Origin: Desulfobulbaceae bacterium
GTDB lineage: Bacteria > Desulfobacterota > Desulfobulbia > Desulfobulbales > SURF-16
Assembly: GCA_021160685.1 (NCBI GenBank)
Contig: JAGHCC010000366.1
Coordinates: 1 to 6,309, forward strand
Length of the DNA: 6,309 bases
Direction of reading: 5' to 3'
Position 1 is the stretch's first letter, and every line of letters starts with the position of its first letter. The notes under the pieces are model-generated. The model saw only the letters and a program-made list of their open reading frames with translations. It did no database searches and was not told the origin of the DNA. The position numbers were made by a program, and so were the translations under genes. Of this stretch, positions 4,400 to 6,309 are shown piece by piece.

Positions 4400-5698
4400 A
4401 TGGCCAATGTCGTGGTGGTGGGAACCCAGTGGGGAGATGAAGGAAAAGGTAAAATTGTAGACCTGCTGACCCGGTATGCGGATTATGTTGTTCGCTTCCA
4501 GGGCGGAAATAATGCCGGTCACACCTTGGTCGTGGAAGGGAAAAAGTTTGTCTTTCACCTGATTCCGTCCGGCATCCTGTATGAGGACAAACAGTGCCTC
4601 ATCGGCAATGGCGTGGTGCTTGATCCCGGCGTTCTGCTGGACGAGATGGACGAACTGGCCGACAACGACCTGCCGGTCACACCGGACAGACTCACCATCA
4701 GTGAACGTGCCCACCTGATCATGCCCTACCATCAGCGCCTTGATCTCGGCAGCGAAGCGACAAAAAAACAAGGCGCTAAAATCGGCACCACCGGCCGTGG
4801 CATCGGCCCCTGTTACGGCGACAAGATTCTCCGCTCCGGTATCAAAATCGGCGACCTGCTGGATGACGATCTCTTCCGGGATAAACTCCGCCAGAATATT
4901 GATGAAAAAAATCGGATCTTAACGGAGTACTATGGTCAGGACCCACTGTCCTTTGATAAAATTTACGGACAGTTCCAAAAATATACGGAAAAACTGGCGC
5001 CGTTTATCGGCAATGTCTCGGTTATCCTCGACCAGGGCCGCAAAGCCGGCAAAAACATTCTCTTCGAAGGCGCCCAGGGAACACAACTGGACATTGACCA
5101 CGGAACATACCCCTTTGTCACCTCATCAAATACCGTATCCGGCAATGCCTGCATCGGTTCGGGCTTCGGCCCCTCTCACATCGACAGCGTTATCGGCATC
5201 CTGAAGGCCTATACAACCCGCGTGGGCGAAGGCCCTTTTCCCACTGAACTTTTTGACGAGACCGGGGAGACAATCCAGAAAAAAGGTGGGGAATTCGGCG
5301 CCACCACCGGCAGGAAACGGCGTTGCGGCTGGCTTGACAACGTGGTTGCCAGCGAGTCCGTGCGCTTAAACGGTATTACCGGCCTGGCCATCACAAAACT
5401 CGACGTTCTGAGCGGCCACGATACCCTGAAAATCGCCACTTCCTATGAGGCAGACGGCAAAACCTATACCGCCATGCCCGGCAATATCAGAACAACCCAG
5501 AAACTGAAACCGGTTTACGAGGAAATCCCCGGCTGGCAGGAAGACATTTCCGGAGTGAGAAGCGTTGACGATCTGCCGGCGGCAGCTCGTGACTATGTAA
5601 AAAGGATCGAAGACCTCACCGAAACTCCGACCGCCATCCTGTCCGTGGGACCGGATCGGGCTGAAACCATTCTGTTGAAAAATCCTTTCGAGAAGTAA
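4400..5698 (+). CDS. purA: Adenylosuccinate synthetase
   Basis: A complete 432-residue PurA, the usual bacterial length. It catalyses the GTP-dependent joining of aspartate to IMP to form adenylosuccinate, the first committed step from IMP to AMP, in the cytoplasm. The phosphate loop GDEGKGK (12-18) carries catalytic Asp13, and GGNNAGHTL (35-43) carries catalytic His41. GTTGRGIGPCYGDK is the IMP-binding segment, FEGAQGTQLDIDHGTYPFVT matches the family core, and GATTGRKRRCGW (300-311) is the aspartate-binding loop. The C-terminal SVGPDR is the guanine-binding end. An AGGAG Shine-Dalgarno (4387-4391) lies eight bases before the ATG. The gene stands alone behind its own promoter, divergent from the tat operon and convergent with the lipoprotein gene. 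Nothing is unusual about the protein. Confidence 0.98.
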   Translation: MANVVVVGTQWGDEGKGKIVDLLTRYADYVVRFQGGNNAGHTLVVEGKKFVFHLIPSGILYEDKQCLIGNGVVLDPGVLLDEMDELADNDLPVTPDRLTISERAHLIMPYHQRLDLGSEATKKQGAKIGTTGRGIGPCYGDKILRSGIKIGDLLDDDLFRDKLRQNIDEKNRILTEYYGQDPLSFDKIYGQFQKYTEKLAPFIGNVSVILDQGRKAGKNILFEGAQGTQLDIDHGTYPFVTSSNTVSGNACIGSGFGPSHIDSVIGILKAYTTRVGEGPFPTELFDETGETIQKKGGEFGATTGRKRRCGWLDNVVASESVRLNGITGLAITKLDVLSGHDTLKIATSYEADGKTYTAMPGNIRTTQKLKPVYEEIPGWQEDISGVRSVDDLPAAARDYVKRIEDLTETPTAILSVGPDRAETILLKNPFEK

Positions 5699-5726
5699 AA
5701 GCAAGCCAACCATTGAAATTTATCTC

Positions 5727-5789
5727 TCACAGAGACACAGAGACCACAGAGGTATTCATTTTTTCTCTGTAAGCTCTGCGTCTCTGTGA
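5727..5789. repeat. Long imperfect hairpin of CTCTGTG-type repeats after purA
   Basis: The left arm (5727-5752) and right arm (5764-5789), each 26 bases, pair at 21 of 26 positions around an 11-base T-rich loop. Their outer ten bases (TCACAGAGAC and its complement) are perfect. The arms are built of ACAGAGA units. The element sits between the convergent purA and lipoprotein genes, where it could end or slow transcription in both directions. It has an A-run after it on the plus strand and no T-run after it on the minus strand, so it is not a classical Rho-independent terminator. GTGTCTCTGTG recurs at 3061-3071. Confidence 0.65.
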
Positions 5790-5802
5790 AAAAATAAAAA
5801 AT

Positions 5803-6309
5803 CTACATTTTTTGAACAGATTGCGCACCGGCCAGGATATCGGCCATGTCCACGGCAATGTGAACCAGCATGTTGGGAACAGCGGGTGCGGATTCAGATG
5901 ACCTGATGGGAGGAACGGAAAAACAGGAAGACAGCCTGTGAAGAAAACTCGTATCAGGATAATCCATACGTTGATCCAGGGTCTGCTCAATGTACCAGAC
6001 CGTATCTCCGCTCCGGACGTCCAGCAGCCGAACGGAAACATCAACCCTGGCCCCGCCCAGCCGCGTTCCCGCCAGCATGTAATTGATTTTCCCGGCCAGG
6101 ACCAAATCCGTTCCGGCCTGTCTGCCAAGACTCACAGCTTCATCCCGAGAGCCATAGGGAAGAGCAACAAGTTTGATCATTTTAAAGGCCTGTTTTCCGA
6201 GCAGGACATCTCTGAACAACGCCGCTGTGCTGCTTCCCTGTTTTGAATCCACATTGGCCGGTACATGAAAGGGCAGAACTGTAACCGTCCTCATCTCCCC
6301 GTCTTCCAC
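5803..6309 (-). CDS. Probable outer-membrane lipoprotein, TolB-N/CsgG-like fold, C-terminal part
   Basis: A minus-strand frame of 168 codons ends at TAG (5805-5803) and is open to the right edge. The first visible codon is GTG, but the protein most likely begins further out, because no signal peptide or lipobox cysteine is seen before the first strand RTVTVLPFHVP. The middle, DLVLAGKINYMLAG followed by RVDVSVRLLDVRSGDTVWYIEQ, is the pattern of small CsgG/TolB-N/FlgO-like periplasmic lipoproteins in which a strand-turn-strand reports ligand or partner binding. The C-terminal part contains HIAVDMADIL, as expected of the last helix. Function is unassigned. It is convergent with purA across the hairpin repeat, and its own operon lies outside the window. 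Confidence 0.6.
   Translation of the reverse strand: MEDGEMRTVTVLPFHVPANVDSKQGSSTAALFRDVLLGKQAFKMIKLVALPYGSRDEAVSLGRQAGTDLVLAGKINYMLAGTRLGGARVDVSVRLLDVRSGDTVWYIEQTLDQRMDYPDTSFLHRLSSCFSVPPIRSSESAPAVPNMLVHIAVDMADILAGAQSVQKM

Noticed and set aside
4364..4771. Minus-strand open frame antisense to the start of purA
   Set aside because: purA is certain on the plus strand with a strong ribosome site; the antisense frame is a codon-usage shadow, as are the others inside purA, tatC, the deaminase and the radical SAM gene.
5727..5789. Classical Rho-independent terminator
   Set aside because: The stem is long, but no T-run follows it in the direction of either gene, so I list it as a repeat that might still affect transcript ends.

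Overview
The window is an ordinary-looking bacterial chromosome segment with a small accessory patch in its middle. Gene content and protein flavour suggest Desulfobacterota (formerly Deltaproteobacteria, perhaps near Desulfobulbales). The hints are a J-domain protein of a type I associate with Geobacter relatives, a TatB-like/TatC pair without an adjacent tatA, and a solitary radical SAM gene. This is inference from remembered family resemblance; no 16S or other decisive marker is present.

Layout, left to right. (1) Bases 1-505, minus strand: the N-terminal 168 codons of a J-domain (DnaJ-like) protein that runs off the left edge. (2) Bases 506-669: a divergent intergenic gap with a good sigma70-like promoter (597-625) pointing right. 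(3) Bases 670-2268, plus strand: a probable two-gene operon of a zinc-dependent nucleoside/tRNA-type deaminase and a radical SAM protein with a SPASM-like C-terminal cysteine region. (4) Bases 2266-3126: an accessory patch. It opens with a roughly 182-bp element bounded by imperfect terminal inverted repeats, whose first three bases are the stop codon of the radical SAM gene. It continues with a minus-strand BrnT/BrnA toxin-antitoxin locus and ends in short repeat remnants. The brnT toxin gene carries an in-frame TAA at codon 22, while brnA looks intact. The brnTA promoter is close to consensus and is overlaid by two identical 8-bp palindromes. (5) Bases 3127-4166, minus strand: tatC and a tatB-like gene in a tight operon. 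(6) Bases 4167-4399: a divergent control region with back-to-back sigma70-like promoters for tat and purA, a U-rich tat leader and a perfect 15-bp palindrome in the purA leader. (7) Bases 4400-5698, plus strand: purA, complete. (8) Bases 5699-5802: a long imperfect hairpin built from CTCTGTG-type repeats. (9) Bases 5803-6309, minus strand: the C-terminal part of a TolB/CsgG-like probable outer-membrane lipoprotein that runs off the right edge.

How they fit together: purA (purine synthesis) and tatB-tatC (twin-arginine export) are housekeeping. The deaminase and radical SAM genes probably share a transcript, but their joint role is not known. The most notable content is the patch between the radical SAM gene and tatC: an antitoxin whose partner toxin has been broken, still behind a strong-looking autoregulatory promoter, and flanked by degenerate repeats that suggest insertion and decay. 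I found no CRISPR array, tRNA, rRNA, phage gene or intact transposase.
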